Below, piece after piece: positions 17,189-26,215 of a stretch of DNA of 64,000 nt. The translations under genes were made by a program, and so were the position numbers. The first letter of the stretch is position 1. Each line of letters begins with the position of its first letter. Below the pieces are notes generated by a model, which saw only the letters and a list, made by a program, of their open reading frames with translations, was not told the DNA's origin and made no database searches. The stretch spans positions 1-64,000 of the forward strand of contig NZ_JAAXMM010000017.1 in the NCBI RefSeq assembly GCF_012276985.1, given 5' to 3'. Source of the DNA: Agrobacterium sp. a22-2. GTDB taxonomy: Bacteria > Pseudomonadota > Alphaproteobacteria > Rhizobiales > Rhizobiaceae.

Positions 17189-18352
17189 TCAGGCCTTTGC
17201 CAGCCAGGCTTCCGTCAACTCGACCCAGAAATTGGTGCCGATCGGCAGGATATCGTCGTTGAAATCGTAGCGCGGGTGGTGCAGCGGCGGATCGTTCGGA
17301 GTTCGCTGGGTGCCGAGGAAGAAATAGCTGCCCGGCCGCTCCGCCAGCATATAGGCGAAATCCTCGCTGCCCATCGTCGGACGCTCCATGTCGAAGACCT
17401 TGTCTTCGCCGGCAAAGCGCCTTGCCAGATCCCGAACGAAATCCGTTTCAGCGGGATGATTGATCGTCGCATTGTAGCCGCGACTGTAGTCGATGGTGAC
17501 GCCCATGCCGTAGCTGGCAGCCTGGCCTTCGGCGATCATGCGAATCCGGCTTTCGAGCTGGTCGCGAACCGCCGGGCTGAAGGAGCGGATGCTCAATACC
17601 ATTTCGGCGCGCTCGGGGATGACATTGCTGGCCGCACCGGCATGAAAGGCGCCCACCGTGATGACGCTCGGATCGATCGGATGGATGTTGCGCGAAACGA
17701 TGGTCTGCAGCGCCATGATGATCGATGCGCCGCAGACGATCGGATCGGCGGTATCCTGCGGCTCGGCGCCATGGCCGCCGCGACCATTGACGGTGATCTT
17801 GCATTCGTCGACCGCCGCCATGATCGGTCCCTCCCTTAGCGCAAACGTACCGAAGGGAATGCCGGGATCGTTGTGCAGGGCAAAGACCGCATCGCAGGGA
17901 AATTTTTCAAACAGCCCATCATCCATCATCAGCTTGGCGCCGCCGAAATTCTCCTCGGCCGGCTGAAAGATCAGGTGCAGCACGCCATCGAAATTACGCC
18001 GCTCGGCCAGGATCTTTGCCGCACCCAAAAGCATGGTCGTGTGCCCGTCATGGCCGCAGGCATGCATGACGCCGGGCGCCTTGCTGGCATAGTCGAGGCC
18101 GGTTTCCTCGAGGATCGGCAGCGCATCGAAATCAGCCCGAATGCCGATGCTCCGGACACTTGTTCCATGGCGCAGCGTGGCGACGACACCCGTCTGGCCG
18201 AGCCCCCGCGTCACCTCATAGCCCAAGTCCTGCAATTGCTGCGCCACGAAATCCGAGGTCTTGAATTCGGAAAGCCCGATCTCCGGATTTTCATGGAGAA
18301 AGCGGCGCGTTGCCACAAGGTCCGGCATCGAGTTAGGGAATTGCATCGTCAT
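17189..18352 (-). CDS. M20-family amidohydrolase (N-acyl amino acid / hippurate hydrolase type)
   Basis: This 387-residue zinc/manganese hydrolase belongs to the M20D peptidase family, which cleaves N-acyl or N-carbamoyl amino acids or amino acid conjugates. The motifs are RADFDALPI, the metal-binding HACGHDGHT, QPAEENFGGA with the catalytic Glu pair, and GSEDFAYM near the end. The dimerisation insert lies around 180-290. The ATG at 18352 is two bases after the permease stop, although the frame is open further upstream. It is the last gene of the ABC transporter operon. A plausible job is to release an amino acid, perhaps arginine, from an imported conjugate. The substrate is not visible in the sequence. 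Confidence 0.88.
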   Translation of the reverse strand: MTMQFPNSMPDLVATRRFLHENPEIGLSEFKTSDFVAQQLQDLGYEVTRGLGQTGVVATLRHGTSVRSIGIRADFDALPILEETGLDYASKAPGVMHACGHDGHTTMLLGAAKILAERRNFDGVLHLIFQPAEENFGGAKLMMDDGLFEKFPCDAVFALHNDPGIPFGTFALREGPIMAAVDECKITVNGRGGHGAEPQDTADPIVCGASIIMALQTIVSRNIHPIDPSVITVGAFHAGAASNVIPERAEMVLSIRSFSPAVRDQLESRIRMIAEGQAASYGMGVTIDYSRGYNATINHPAETDFVRDLARRFAGEDKVFDMERPTMGSEDFAYMLAERPGSYFFLGTQRTPNDPPLHHPRYDFNDDILPIGTNFWVELTEAWLAKA

Positions 18353-18354
18353 CG

Positions 18355-19170
18355 TCAGGCACCACGGGTTGGAATGCGATTTTCGAAATACCGGAAGGTC
18401 ATGACGAGGATTCCGGTCAGGCAAAGATAGATCAGCGCCAGCAGAAGCAGCGGCTCATACGTCAGGAAGGTATCCTGCCGGATCTTGGAGACGACCGCAT
18501 AGAGATCGATGACGGTGATCGTCGCCACCAGCGGCGTCGATTTCAGCTGCAGGACGGTCTCGCCGTTCAGCGTCGGCAGAACGCGATGCACGGCGCGCGG
18601 CAGCCAGATGCGGCGGAACACCGTGAAGCGGCCCATGCCAAAGGCACGCGCCGCTTCCAGTTCCCCCTTCGGCACGCCGGCAAAGGCGCCGCGCATGATC
18701 TCGCCCTCATAGGCGGCAAAGGACAGCATCAGAGCGGCAAAACCATAGGGCCAGGCCTGGCGCAGATAGGGCCAGAAGATCGACGAGCGGATTTCCGGAT
18801 ATTGCGCAAACACAGATCCGAGACCGTAGTAGAGCAACCACAATTGCAGCAATAGCGGCGTCCCGCGTATGAGCGTGCAAAAACCCCGCGCCAGCCAGGC
18901 CAGCGGCCACGGTCCGCTGACTTGGACCAGCCCGATCGGCACCGCCAGCAGGAAGCCGATAAAGGCCGTCGAAAACAGCATGAGAAGCGTCTGCCAGAGG
19001 CCGGCCACCAGGCGCCACTGATATTTCGGCAGCCAATCCCAGCGCATGAACCAGATGGCGCAAAACAGGATCACCGCAAAGATCGCCATCAGCAGGATGC
19101 GATGCGGCTCCAGGAAGCCGCGGGCCTTCGGCGGCAGATAGGCGGGCATGCCACTCGGCGCTTCGCTCAT
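18355..19170 (-). CDS. Basic amino acid ABC transporter, permease (HisM/OccM-like)
   Basis: This is an inner-membrane subunit of a polar amino acid importer of the His/Glu/Gln/Arg/opine family. The 271-residue chain has a longer cytoplasmic N-terminus (to about residue 26) and then about five helices. The ATPase-docking EAA loop reads KGELEAARAFGMGRFTVFRR. The ATG at 19170 is one base after the stop of the first permease; an earlier in-frame start would overlap that gene by about 60 bases. It sits in the middle of the ATPase, binding protein, permease, permease, hydrolase operon. Confidence 0.9.
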   Translation of the reverse strand: MSEAPSGMPAYLPPKARGFLEPHRILLMAIFAVILFCAIWFMRWDWLPKYQWRLVAGLWQTLLMLFSTAFIGFLLAVPIGLVQVSGPWPLAWLARGFCTLIRGTPLLLQLWLLYYGLGSVFAQYPEIRSSIFWPYLRQAWPYGFAALMLSFAAYEGEIMRGAFAGVPKGELEAARAFGMGRFTVFRRIWLPRAVHRVLPTLNGETVLQLKSTPLVATITVIDLYAVVSKIRQDTFLTYEPLLLLALIYLCLTGILVMTFRYFENRIPTRGA

Positions 19171-19171
19171 C

Positions 19172-19903
19172 CTAGATCGGCTCCGCGATGCCGCGCCGCG
19201 AACGGCGCTCGATGATGCCGATGACGACATTGGAGACCAGCGTCAGCAACAGGTAGAGCGCACCCGCCGCTAGGAAAAACAGCATATAGGCCTTGGTGCT
19301 GCCCGCCGCCTGGCGCGTCACCAATGTCAGCTCGCTGAAGCCGACGACCGCCAGAAGGGCGGTGTCTTTGGTGGCAATCAGCCAGAGATTGGAAAGCCCT
19401 GGAATGGCATAGGGCAGCATGGCCGGCAGCGTGACACGACGCATGACCTTGAGGGGCGACATGCCGAAGGCTCGCGCCGCCTCAATCTGGCCGGACGGCA
19501 CGGCCTTGATGGCGCCACGCAGAACCTCGGTGGAATAGGCCCCCTGCACGACGCCGATCACGAAAATGCCCGCGACCAGCCCGCTGATATCGACCAGAGG
19601 CATGTTCATGAAACTCAGGAGCGCATTCAGCGCGTCGGTGCCGGCATAATAGAGGAGCAGAATCAGCACCAGTTCCGGCACGGCGCGAATCACCGTCGTA
19701 TAGACCTCCAGCAGGTCTTTCAGGATAGGCCCGCCATAGAGCTTGCCGAAGGCGCCGCCGACGCCGATGAGGATGCCGAGGATGTAGCCGCCGAAGGCCA
19801 GTTGCAGGGAATGCAGGAAGCCGACAAGAAGAACCCCGCCCCACCCGGGTGGAGAGAACGCCAGAAGACTGAGATCGAACATGCCGCCGGTCGGTGCTGC
19901 CAT
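19172..19903 (-). CDS. Basic amino acid ABC transporter, permease (HisQ/OccQ-like)
   Basis: This is the first of two permease subunits. The 243-residue protein has about five membrane helices. The EAA loop is SGQIEAARAFGMSPLKVMRRV, preceded by GAYSTEVLRGAIKAVP, typical of amino acid ABC permeases of the His/Arg/octopine class. The stop is one base from the next permease start, so the pair is likely co-translated. A 73-base gap with a strong stem-loop separates it from the binding-protein gene. An ATG seven codons in is a possible later start. Confidence 0.9.
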   Translation of the reverse strand: MAAPTGGMFDLSLLAFSPPGWGGVLLVGFLHSLQLAFGGYILGILIGVGGAFGKLYGGPILKDLLEVYTTVIRAVPELVLILLLYYAGTDALNALLSFMNMPLVDISGLVAGIFVIGVVQGAYSTEVLRGAIKAVPSGQIEAARAFGMSPLKVMRRVTLPAMLPYAIPGLSNLWLIATKDTALLAVVGFSELTLVTRQAAGSTKAYMLFFLAAGALYLLLTLVSNVVIGIIERRSRRGIAEPI

Positions 19904-19931
19904 GACGAGTACCCGATTGCGAGGATGCTGC

Positions 19932-19960
19932 CGATGCGCCGGACAGGTGCCGGCGCATCG
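19932..19960 (-). terminator. Stem-loop between binding-protein and permease genes (likely attenuator or mRNA stabiliser)
   Basis: Perfect 11-base arms CGATGCGCCGG (19932-19942) and CCGGCGCATCG (19950-19960) flank a 7-base loop. There is no T-run, so full termination is unlikely. Hairpins at this place in ABC operons commonly keep binding-protein mRNA levels above permease levels. Confidence 0.6.
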
Positions 19961-19976
19961 ATAATGTCAGGCGATA

Positions 19977-20753
19977 TCAGCCGCCGTAGATGTCGAAGTC
20001 GAAATATTTCTTCGAGAAGGTGTCATAGCTGCCGTTGGCGCGGATCGCCTTGATGGCGGCATTGATCTTGTCCTTCAACTCGGTCTCGCCCTTGCGCAGG
20101 CCGACACCGACGCCGGCGCCGAGAATGGCCGGATCGTCCTTCACATTGCCCTTGAGATCGCAGCAGGCGCCCGGCTCGGATTTCAGGAAGGCGTCCAGCG
20201 CAATGGCGTCGGCCTGGACGGCATCGACGCGGCCGGATGCGAGATCCTGATTGGCTTCGTCCTGGGTCTGGTATTCCTTGATCTCGGCAGCCTTCTCGCC
20301 GAAATACTTGGTGGCATAGTCCTGGTGCACGGTCGAAACCTGCACGCCGATGATCTTGCCGGCCAGGCCTTCCGGAGTCGCTTCGAACTTTTCACTCTTC
20401 GGACCGATGACGCCGGTCGGGGTGTTGTAGTACTTATCGGAGAAATCGATGGTCTTCAGGCGCTCTTCCGTGATCGACATCGAGCCGATGATCATGTCGA
20501 TCTTCTTCGACGTCAGCGCCGGAATGATACCGTCCCAGGCAACCGGCGTGATTACGCATGTGAGCTTGGCCTCCGTGCAGATCGCCTCCATGAACTCGAC
20601 TTCCCAGCCGACCCATTTGCCGGATGCATCCGGCGAGGTGAACGGCGGATAGGGCTCGGCGGCAAAGCCGACCTTAACCTCCTGGGCGGCAGCGCCCATG
20701 GCACCGGCACCGAGCGCCACGGCCAGAACGGCGATTTTCAGAGCATTTTTCAT
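19977..20753 (-). CDS. Basic amino acid (Arg/Lys/opine-type) periplasmic binding protein
   Basis: This is the solute receptor of the importer. The 258-residue precursor starts with a clear signal peptide (cleavage after GAAAQ, about 24). The mature part follows the ArgT/HisJ/OccT pattern: KVGFAAEPYPPFTSPDASGK, then IGSMSITEERLKTIDFSDKY with the Arg that clamps the ligand carboxylate, and YQTQDEANQDLASGRVDA. The C-terminus KKYFDFDIYGG matches remembered LAO/ArgT proteins almost exactly, and a Cys pair (ACCDLKG) is present as in that group. A cationic amino acid or an arginine derivative is therefore a likely ligand. It is the second gene of the operon, after the ATPase. Confidence 0.9.
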   Translation of the reverse strand: MKNALKIAVLAVALGAGAMGAAAQEVKVGFAAEPYPPFTSPDASGKWVGWEVEFMEAICTEAKLTCVITPVAWDGIIPALTSKKIDMIIGSMSITEERLKTIDFSDKYYNTPTGVIGPKSEKFEATPEGLAGKIIGVQVSTVHQDYATKYFGEKAAEIKEYQTQDEANQDLASGRVDAVQADAIALDAFLKSEPGACCDLKGNVKDDPAILGAGVGVGLRKGETELKDKINAAIKAIRANGSYDTFSKKYFDFDIYGG

Positions 20754-20803
20754 GAGACTTCCCCTGTCTTGTTTGATTGGTCTTGTGTCGAAATGGTCTG
20801 TAT

Positions 20804-21577
20804 TCAGTGGATCGAGCTGATGAATTTCTTCAGCCGCTCGGATTTCGGCGCGCCGAACAGCGCATCGGGAGGTCCCTGCTCCTCGATGATGCCGTTGTGC
20901 AGAAACACCACGTGGCTGGCGACCTCGCGGGCAAATTTCATTTCATGGGTGACGAGGATCATCGTGCGCTTCTCGCGCGCCAGGTCGCCGATCACCGACA
21001 GCACCTCGCCGACCAGTTCCGGATCGAGCGCCGAGGTCGGCTCGTCGAACAGCATGACCAGCGGCTGGATGGCCAGCGCCCGGGCGATGGCCGCGCGCTG
21101 CTGCTGGCCGCCGGACAGGAAGGCCGGATAGGCATCGCGTTTCTCATAGAGACCGACACGCTTCAGCAAGGTTTCGGCGATCGCCATGGCCGCATCCCGC
21201 TGGACGCCCAGCACATGGATCGGCACTTCCACGACATTCTGCAGGACCGTCATGTGCTGCCACAGATTGAAACTTTGGAAGACCATGCCGAGCCGGCTGC
21301 GGATGCGCTGAACCTGTCGGCGATTGGACGGCATGAGACCGCCGTGCCCATCCTTTTTCATGGCGATGGTCTCGCCATGGATGGTGACCGAGCCAGCGCT
21401 CGGCAGTTCCAGCATGTTGATACATCGAAGAAAGGTTGATTTTCCCGAGCCGCTGCCGCCGATGATGGCGATCACGTCGCCTTGGCCGGCCGACAGGGAG
21501 ACCCCTTTCAGGACCTCAAGGGGCCCGAAACGCTTGTGTAGGTCCCGGACTTCTATGGCTTGCGCCGATTCCGCCAT
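20804..21577 (-). CDS. Basic amino acid ABC transporter, ATP-binding subunit (HisP/OccP-like)
   Basis: This is the ATPase of the importer, 257 residues. It shows Walker A GGSGSGKST, the Q-loop region around VFQSFNLWQHMTVLQNV, the signature LSGGQQQRAAIARAL, Walker B LVMLFDEPTSALDPE and the H-loop VTHEMKFAREV, as in HisP. The ATG at 21577 has GGCGGT at a good distance; a TTG four codons earlier is the alternative. It is the first gene of the minus-strand operon. It is divergent from the deiminase/transaminase operon, with about 200 bases between them for both promoters. Confidence 0.93.
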   Translation of the reverse strand: MAESAQAIEVRDLHKRFGPLEVLKGVSLSAGQGDVIAIIGGSGSGKSTFLRCINMLELPSAGSVTIHGETIAMKKDGHGGLMPSNRRQVQRIRSRLGMVFQSFNLWQHMTVLQNVVEVPIHVLGVQRDAAMAIAETLLKRVGLYEKRDAYPAFLSGGQQQRAAIARALAIQPLVMLFDEPTSALDPELVGEVLSVIGDLAREKRTMILVTHEMKFAREVASHVVFLHNGIIEEQGPPDALFGAPKSERLKKFISSIH

Positions 21578-21694
21578 CAATACCGCCAATGCCCGGAGAA
21601 GCCTCCGGTTTTCGCTGCTGCAACTGTTCCCGCCAGCTTCTATTCAACCGGTGCAGCGCTGGCTCCGCCCGGCAATTGGTCGGGAGTTTTGCAC

Positions 21695-21722
21695 TTGTGC
21701 CGTAATTATTCAAGCGTATAAT
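21695..21722 (+). promoter_or_regulatory. Candidate promoter of the deiminase-TetR-transaminase operon
   Basis: A perfect TATAAT (21717-21722) lies 16 bases after TTGTGC (21695-21700), within an AT-richer part of the divergent intergenic region. The predicted transcript would begin about 50 bases before the ATG at 21781. Confidence 0.5.
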
Positions 21723-21780
21723 AAAAAGAAATTAGGTTTGTCGGCGAGCAAAGTTCCCGGCGCAAAGCTGGGAGCACGGC

Positions 21781-22659
21781 ATGAAGAACTACGGATCGCA
21801 GGACATGGCCTCGAAGCTCGCACGCGTTCTGATGCGTCGCCCCGGCCCCAGCCTGCTATCCGCCGATCCGGAGAAATGGCACTACGGCCCAACTTTCGAC
21901 GGGGCGAAGGCCGTTGCCCAATACACCCGATTTGCCGACCTGGTTGCCAGATCAGGCGCCGAGATCCTCTGGCTGGACGACCAGGGCGATGGTCTTGCCG
22001 ATGCCATGTTCACCCATGATCCCTCGCTGATGTCAGAGCATGGCGCCATCATCCTGCGCATGGGCAAGCCCTTGCGTATGGACGAGCCGGCGCTGCATGA
22101 AAAGGCCTATGTCGAGGCCGGTATTCCAGTCCTCGGCCGCATCGCGGCACCGGGCACGATCGAAGGCGGCGACTGCGTCTGGGTGGATGCCAAGACGCTG
22201 GCGATCGGCCGCGGCGTGCGCAGCAACCAGGCCGGCATCGAGCAGATGCAGGCACTGCTGAAGCCCCACGGCATCGACGTTCTCGGCTTCGACCTGCCGC
22301 TCTGGCACGGTGAAGCGGCCTGCCTGCATCTGATGTCGGTGATCAGCCCGCTGGCCGCCGATCTGGCATTGGTCCATGCCCCGCTGCTGCCGGCAGCTTT
22401 CTACTTCCTGCTCAAGGAAAAAGGCATCCAGCTGGTTGTGGCGCCCGAAGAGGAGTTTGCCGCCAGCAACGGCCTGAACCTCAATGTCCTGCCGACCTCG
22501 CCGCGCCACGTCATCATGGTCGAAGGTTTCGACAAGACCAAGGCGGCCATGGAAGCGGCCGGCTGCACGGTCGAAACCTTTGCAGCCGACGCACTCTGCA
22601 TTGCCTGTGAAGGCGGACCGACCTGCCTGACCCGGCCCATCCTGCGGCAGATGCCATGA
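21781..22659 (+). CDS. Arginine deiminase / dimethylarginine dimethylaminohydrolase family enzyme
   Basis: This 292-residue enzyme belongs to the guanidine-modifying superfamily (arginine deiminase, DDAH, amidinotransferases). Such enzymes act through a Cys thiouronium intermediate to turn arginine or methylarginine into citrulline. The expected residues are all visible: FTHD with D80 for guanidinium binding, GTIEGGD with E128, H183 in CLHLM and the nucleophile C282 in GGPTCLT near the end. The length fits DDAH better than the roughly 400-residue arginine deiminases. It is the first gene of an operon with a TetR regulator and AruH/AruI-like enzymes. The exact substrate is open: arginine, a methylarginine or another guanidino compound. 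Confidence 0.82.
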   Translation: MKNYGSQDMASKLARVLMRRPGPSLLSADPEKWHYGPTFDGAKAVAQYTRFADLVARSGAEILWLDDQGDGLADAMFTHDPSLMSEHGAIILRMGKPLRMDEPALHEKAYVEAGIPVLGRIAAPGTIEGGDCVWVDAKTLAIGRGVRSNQAGIEQMQALLKPHGIDVLGFDLPLWHGEAACLHLMSVISPLAADLALVHAPLLPAAFYFLLKEKGIQLVVAPEEEFAASNGLNLNVLPTSPRHVIMVEGFDKTKAAMEAAGCTVETFAADALCIACEGGPTCLTRPILRQMP

Positions 22660-23300
22660 ACCGACGCAGCTTCCATCGGGCCGGCGAAGCGGAGCGGCGG
22701 CAGGACCTGATCACGGCAACGCTCGACTGCATTGCGGAATTTGGCCTGCAGGGTGCGACGGTGCGCCAGATCGCGGGGCGGGCCGGCGTGACCGGCGGGC
22801 TGATCCGGCACTATTTCGAGGGCAAGGACCAGATGCTGCAAGCCGCCTATCGCGAGACCATGGAAGCCATGAGCACCCCGGCGATCTTGGCCGCGGAAAT
22901 GGACGGCGCCAGTGCCCGGCAACGGCTGCACGACTTCATCGTCGCCAATCTGACGCCGCCGGTCACCGATGCCCGCACCCTGTCGCTCTGGGCGGCCTTT
23001 ATCAGCCATGTCCGAGTCGATCCGGAATTCGCCCGCATCCATCGGGAAAACTACCTCTCCTTCCTGGATGCGCTGGAAACCCTGGTCCGGCAATTTCTGA
23101 CCGAAAGCGGCCGCCCTGCCGATCCGGCCGAGTGCCGCGACTATGCCATCGCCATCAACGGCCTGATCGACGGCCTCTGGCTGGAGGGTTCGCTGGCCGG
23201 CGATCTGTTCGACGACAAGCCGCTGCCTGGCCTTGCGCTTAAATCCGTCAGCGCGCTGCTCGGCGGTCTAAACCTCTCGGACAACGACCAGACCCTTTAG
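22656..23300 (+). CDS. TetR-family regulator (BetI-like)
   Basis: This 214-residue regulator has an N-terminal TetR helix-turn-helix: ATVRQIAGRAGVTGGLIRHYF at about 31-51. The C-terminal ligand domain has the pattern of BetI-like members (for example TLSLWAAFISHVR and INGLIDGLWLEG). Its ATG overlaps the stop of the deiminase gene by 4 bases. The transaminase gene follows after 16 bases. It probably controls this operon and perhaps the divergent transporter, with a guanidino or keto compound as effector. This is inferred from position. Confidence 0.87.
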   Translation: MNRRSFHRAGEAERRQDLITATLDCIAEFGLQGATVRQIAGRAGVTGGLIRHYFEGKDQMLQAAYRETMEAMSTPAILAAEMDGASARQRLHDFIVANLTPPVTDARTLSLWAAFISHVRVDPEFARIHRENYLSFLDALETLVRQFLTESGRPADPAECRDYAIAINGLIDGLWLEGSLAGDLFDDKPLPGLALKSVSALLGGLNLSDNDQTL

Positions 23301-23316
23301 AGAAACGGGGATTCCC

Positions 23317-24507
23317 ATGCGCTACGCCTCCATCACCGAACGCCTCGCCCATCTCGGCTCCGGCAAATGGGCCACCCATATCGAAGCGCGGGCCATGGCC
23401 GCACAGGGCATTCCGGTCATCGAACTGACGATCGGCGAACCCGATGTGATGCCGGACCCGGCACTGCTGGCGGAATGCAGCCGGGCGATGAATGCCGGGC
23501 GGACCCGCTATTCGAACGGTCGGGGCGAACATTCCGTCGTCAGGGCTCTGGTCGGCAAATATGCAAAACGCCGCGCCGACGTGACGGAGCGCAACGTGCT
23601 ATGTTTTCCCGGCACCCAGACCGCGCTCTTTGCCGTGATGCTGGGCCTGGTCGAGCAAGGCGAAGGGGTTCTTGTCGGCGACCCCCATTATGCCACCTAC
23701 GAGGGCGTGATTGCCGCGACGGGCGCCGAGATGATCCCGGTGCCGCTGCATCCTGAGACGCGTTTCCACATGCAGGCCGCCGATCTGGCAAAGGCCGTGA
23801 CGGACAAGTCCCGCGTGCTGCTGCTCAACAATCCGCACAATCCGACCGGAGCCGTGCTGTCGGCGGCGGAGATTGCCGAGATCGGTCAGGTCTGCATCGA
23901 GCACGATCTGTGGATCGTCTGCGACGAGGTCTATGAGGAACTGATCTTCGATCTCGATTTCGCCTCACCTTTCGACAACCCGGACTTGGTCGAGCGCACC
24001 ATCGTCGTCTCCTCGATCTCCAAGTCCCATGCCGCACCCGGGTTCCGCAGCGGCTGGGCCGTCGGCCCGCAGGAATTCTGCGATCGGCTGCTGCCGGTCT
24101 CCGAAACCATGCTGTTTGGCGTCCAGCCCTTCATCGCCGACATGACCGCCATGGCGCTGACTGAGCCCTTCGAGACATCGACCATCATGCGCGGCAATTA
24201 TGCCCGCCGGGCCAGACTGGTCGACGCCGTGCTGAACGAAGCCGGTATTCTGACGCCGATGATGCCGGAGGGCGGCATGTTCATCGTCGTCGACGTCTCG
24301 GCAACCGGCCTGACGGGAGCGGCCTTCGCAAGACGGCTGCTGCTCGAAAAACACGTTGCCGTCATGCCCGGCTCCTCCTTCGGTGCACAGGCGGAGACGT
24401 TTATCCGCATTTCCCTGACCGTTGCCGATGATCGGCTGGAGACGGCAGCGCAGCGCATGAACGAATTGGCCGCCGACTTGGCGCAGCCGGGGAGAAAGCG
24501 CGCATGA
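23317..24507 (+). CDS. PLP-dependent aminotransferase, arginine:pyruvate transaminase (AruH-like)
   Basis: This is a class I/II aminotransferase of 396 residues. The PLP-binding Lys is K236 in SISKSHAAPGFRSGW. Also visible are NNPHNPTGA, the cofactor-binding CDEVYEEL, and the substrate-carboxylate Arg near FIRISL. It resembles remembered AruH of Pseudomonas, which transfers the amino group of arginine to pyruvate to give 2-ketoarginine. The gene overlaps the next one, an AruI-like decarboxylase, by 4 bases, which strongly supports this role. A broader aspartate/aromatic transaminase activity cannot be excluded from sequence alone. Confidence 0.8.
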   Translation: MRYASITERLAHLGSGKWATHIEARAMAAQGIPVIELTIGEPDVMPDPALLAECSRAMNAGRTRYSNGRGEHSVVRALVGKYAKRRADVTERNVLCFPGTQTALFAVMLGLVEQGEGVLVGDPHYATYEGVIAATGAEMIPVPLHPETRFHMQAADLAKAVTDKSRVLLLNNPHNPTGAVLSAAEIAEIGQVCIEHDLWIVCDEVYEELIFDLDFASPFDNPDLVERTIVVSSISKSHAAPGFRSGWAVGPQEFCDRLLPVSETMLFGVQPFIADMTAMALTEPFETSTIMRGNYARRARLVDAVLNEAGILTPMMPEGGMFIVVDVSATGLTGAAFARRLLLEKHVAVMPGSSFGAQAETFIRISLTVADDRLETAAQRMNELAADLAQPGRKRA

Positions 24508-26120
24508 CGACCACGCCCGCAAGAACGGTCGGAGAAGCCCTGATCACGCTGCTCGAGGCCTATGGTGTCGAGGTCGTCTTCGGCATTCCCGGTGTCCACA
24601 CCGTCGAACTCTATCGTGGCCTTGCCGGATCCAAGATCCGCCATGTCACACCGCGCCATGAACAGGGTGCCGGCTTCATGGCGGACGGTTATGCCCGCGT
24701 CAGCGGCAAGCCGGGCGTTTGCCTGGTGATTACCGGCCCCGGCCTCACCAATACCATCACGGCCATGGCGCAGGCCTATCAGGATTCCGTCCCCATGCTG
24801 GTGATATCGGGCGTCAACGCCCGCGCCTCGCTCGGCCACGGCCGCGGCCGGCTGCATGAGTTGCCCGACCAGCACGCCATGATCGCCTCGCTCGCGCTGA
24901 TGTCCCATACCCTGATGGACCCCGCGGACCTGCCCGACGTCATTGATCGGGCTTTCCTGCTGATGCGGGCCGGGCGACCGGGTCCGGTGCATATCGAAAT
25001 CCCGACGGATGTGATGGCCGCACCCATCGAGCTTGGCGAGATCGTCATGGGCTCCATCCCGAGACCACGGGCTGACCTGGCGACCGTGCTGGATGTCGCC
25101 CAGCGTTGCCGGCGGACCGAACGGCCGGTGATCATCACAGGCGGCGGCGCCCTGTCGGCTGCCCCGGGCATCGAGCTTCTGGCCGAACGCCTGGACGCGC
25201 CGCTGGTCACCACCGTCAACGCGCGCGGTCTTTTCTGCGGTCATCCGCTCTCGGTGCCGGCAAGCCCAAGTCTTACCTCGGTCCGGCGCCTGATTGCCGA
25301 TGCGGATCTCGTGATGGCACTCGGCACGCAGATGGGGCAGACGGATTACGACATGTATGTCGATGGCGGTTTTCCGCAATTGCACGACCTTGTCCGCGTC
25401 GATGTCGATGCGGCACAACTGTCGCGCGGCCCCGCCGCCGCGGTCTCTGTCCTGTCCACCGTCAACAATTTCGTCGACGACCTTCTAAGCGAAATCAACG
25501 GCCCCAGGGCCGAGAACCACGGCGAACGCCGCGCGGAGGCGACGCGATCGGCAGCGGTTGCCGAACTCTCCGACAAGATGCGCGGCGAAATCTCGATCCT
25601 GGAGACCATTCGCGACACCCTGCCCGGCTGCATCATCGTCGGCGATTCCACCCAGGCCATCTATTCCGGCAATCTCTACTACGAGGCGGGACGAATGCGC
25701 GGCTGGTTCAATGCCGCCACCGGCTACGGTGCGCTCGGCTACGGCCCGCCCGCCGCCATCGGCGCCAGCGTCGCCGAACCCCAAACGCCCATCGTCTGCC
25801 TGGCCGGCGATGGCGGCATGCAATTCTCGTTGGCGGAAATCGGCTCGGCAAAGGATATCGCCGCCAAGGTGATCTTCCTTGTCTGGAACAACGACGGTTA
25901 CGAGGAAATCAAGAACCACATGCTCGAATGCGGCATCGAGCCGGAGGGGGTCACACCATCTGCCCCGGATTTCCCGATGATCGCCAGGGCCTACGGCGTG
26001 CCGGCCCGACGCCTGGCAGCGATCGGCGAATTGACCGAGGCCCTGCTCTGGGCATCGCAACAGCCCGGCCCGGCCCTGATCGAGATCCATCAATACCACA
26101 CCATCGGTGCCACGGCCTGA
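24504..26120 (+). CDS. Thiamine-diphosphate enzyme, 5-guanidino-2-oxopentanoate decarboxylase (AruI-like)
   Basis: This 538-residue enzyme has the three-domain fold of acetolactate synthase and keto acid decarboxylases. The catalytic Glu is E53 in RHEQGAGFMADGYAR, and the ThDP motif is AGDGGMQF ending in WNND in the C-terminal domain. The N-terminus FGIPGVHTVELYRGL and the RHEQG context match AruI, which decarboxylates 2-ketoarginine to 4-guanidinobutyraldehyde in the arginine transaminase pathway. Coupling to the AruH-like gene by a 4-base overlap supports the call. A true biosynthetic acetolactate synthase would normally be paired with ilvN, which is absent. No aldehyde dehydrogenase or guanidinobutyrase is nearby. 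Confidence 0.82.
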   Translation: MTTTPARTVGEALITLLEAYGVEVVFGIPGVHTVELYRGLAGSKIRHVTPRHEQGAGFMADGYARVSGKPGVCLVITGPGLTNTITAMAQAYQDSVPMLVISGVNARASLGHGRGRLHELPDQHAMIASLALMSHTLMDPADLPDVIDRAFLLMRAGRPGPVHIEIPTDVMAAPIELGEIVMGSIPRPRADLATVLDVAQRCRRTERPVIITGGGALSAAPGIELLAERLDAPLVTTVNARGLFCGHPLSVPASPSLTSVRRLIADADLVMALGTQMGQTDYDMYVDGGFPQLHDLVRVDVDAAQLSRGPAAAVSVLSTVNNFVDDLLSEINGPRAENHGERRAEATRSAAVAELSDKMRGEISILETIRDTLPGCIIVGDSTQAIYSGNLYYEAGRMRGWFNAATGYGALGYGPPAAIGASVAEPQTPIVCLAGDGGMQFSLAEIGSAKDIAAKVIFLVWNNDGYEEIKNHMLECGIEPEGVTPSAPDFPMIARAYGVPARRLAAIGELTEALLWASQQPGPALIEIHQYHTIGATA

Positions 26121-26215
26121 CCGCACCTGCTGTTTCACAACAGGAGACGATGGATTCCGACGTCTGGATGGACTACGGGTTTTCCTGAGATGTTTTAAGG
26201 TTTTGGGGGTCCTTG

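Noticed and set aside
24504..26120. Acetolactate synthase large subunit (IlvB)
   Set aside because: The fold is shared, but no small subunit gene follows and the gene is coupled to an AruH-like transaminase; 2-ketoarginine decarboxylase fits better.
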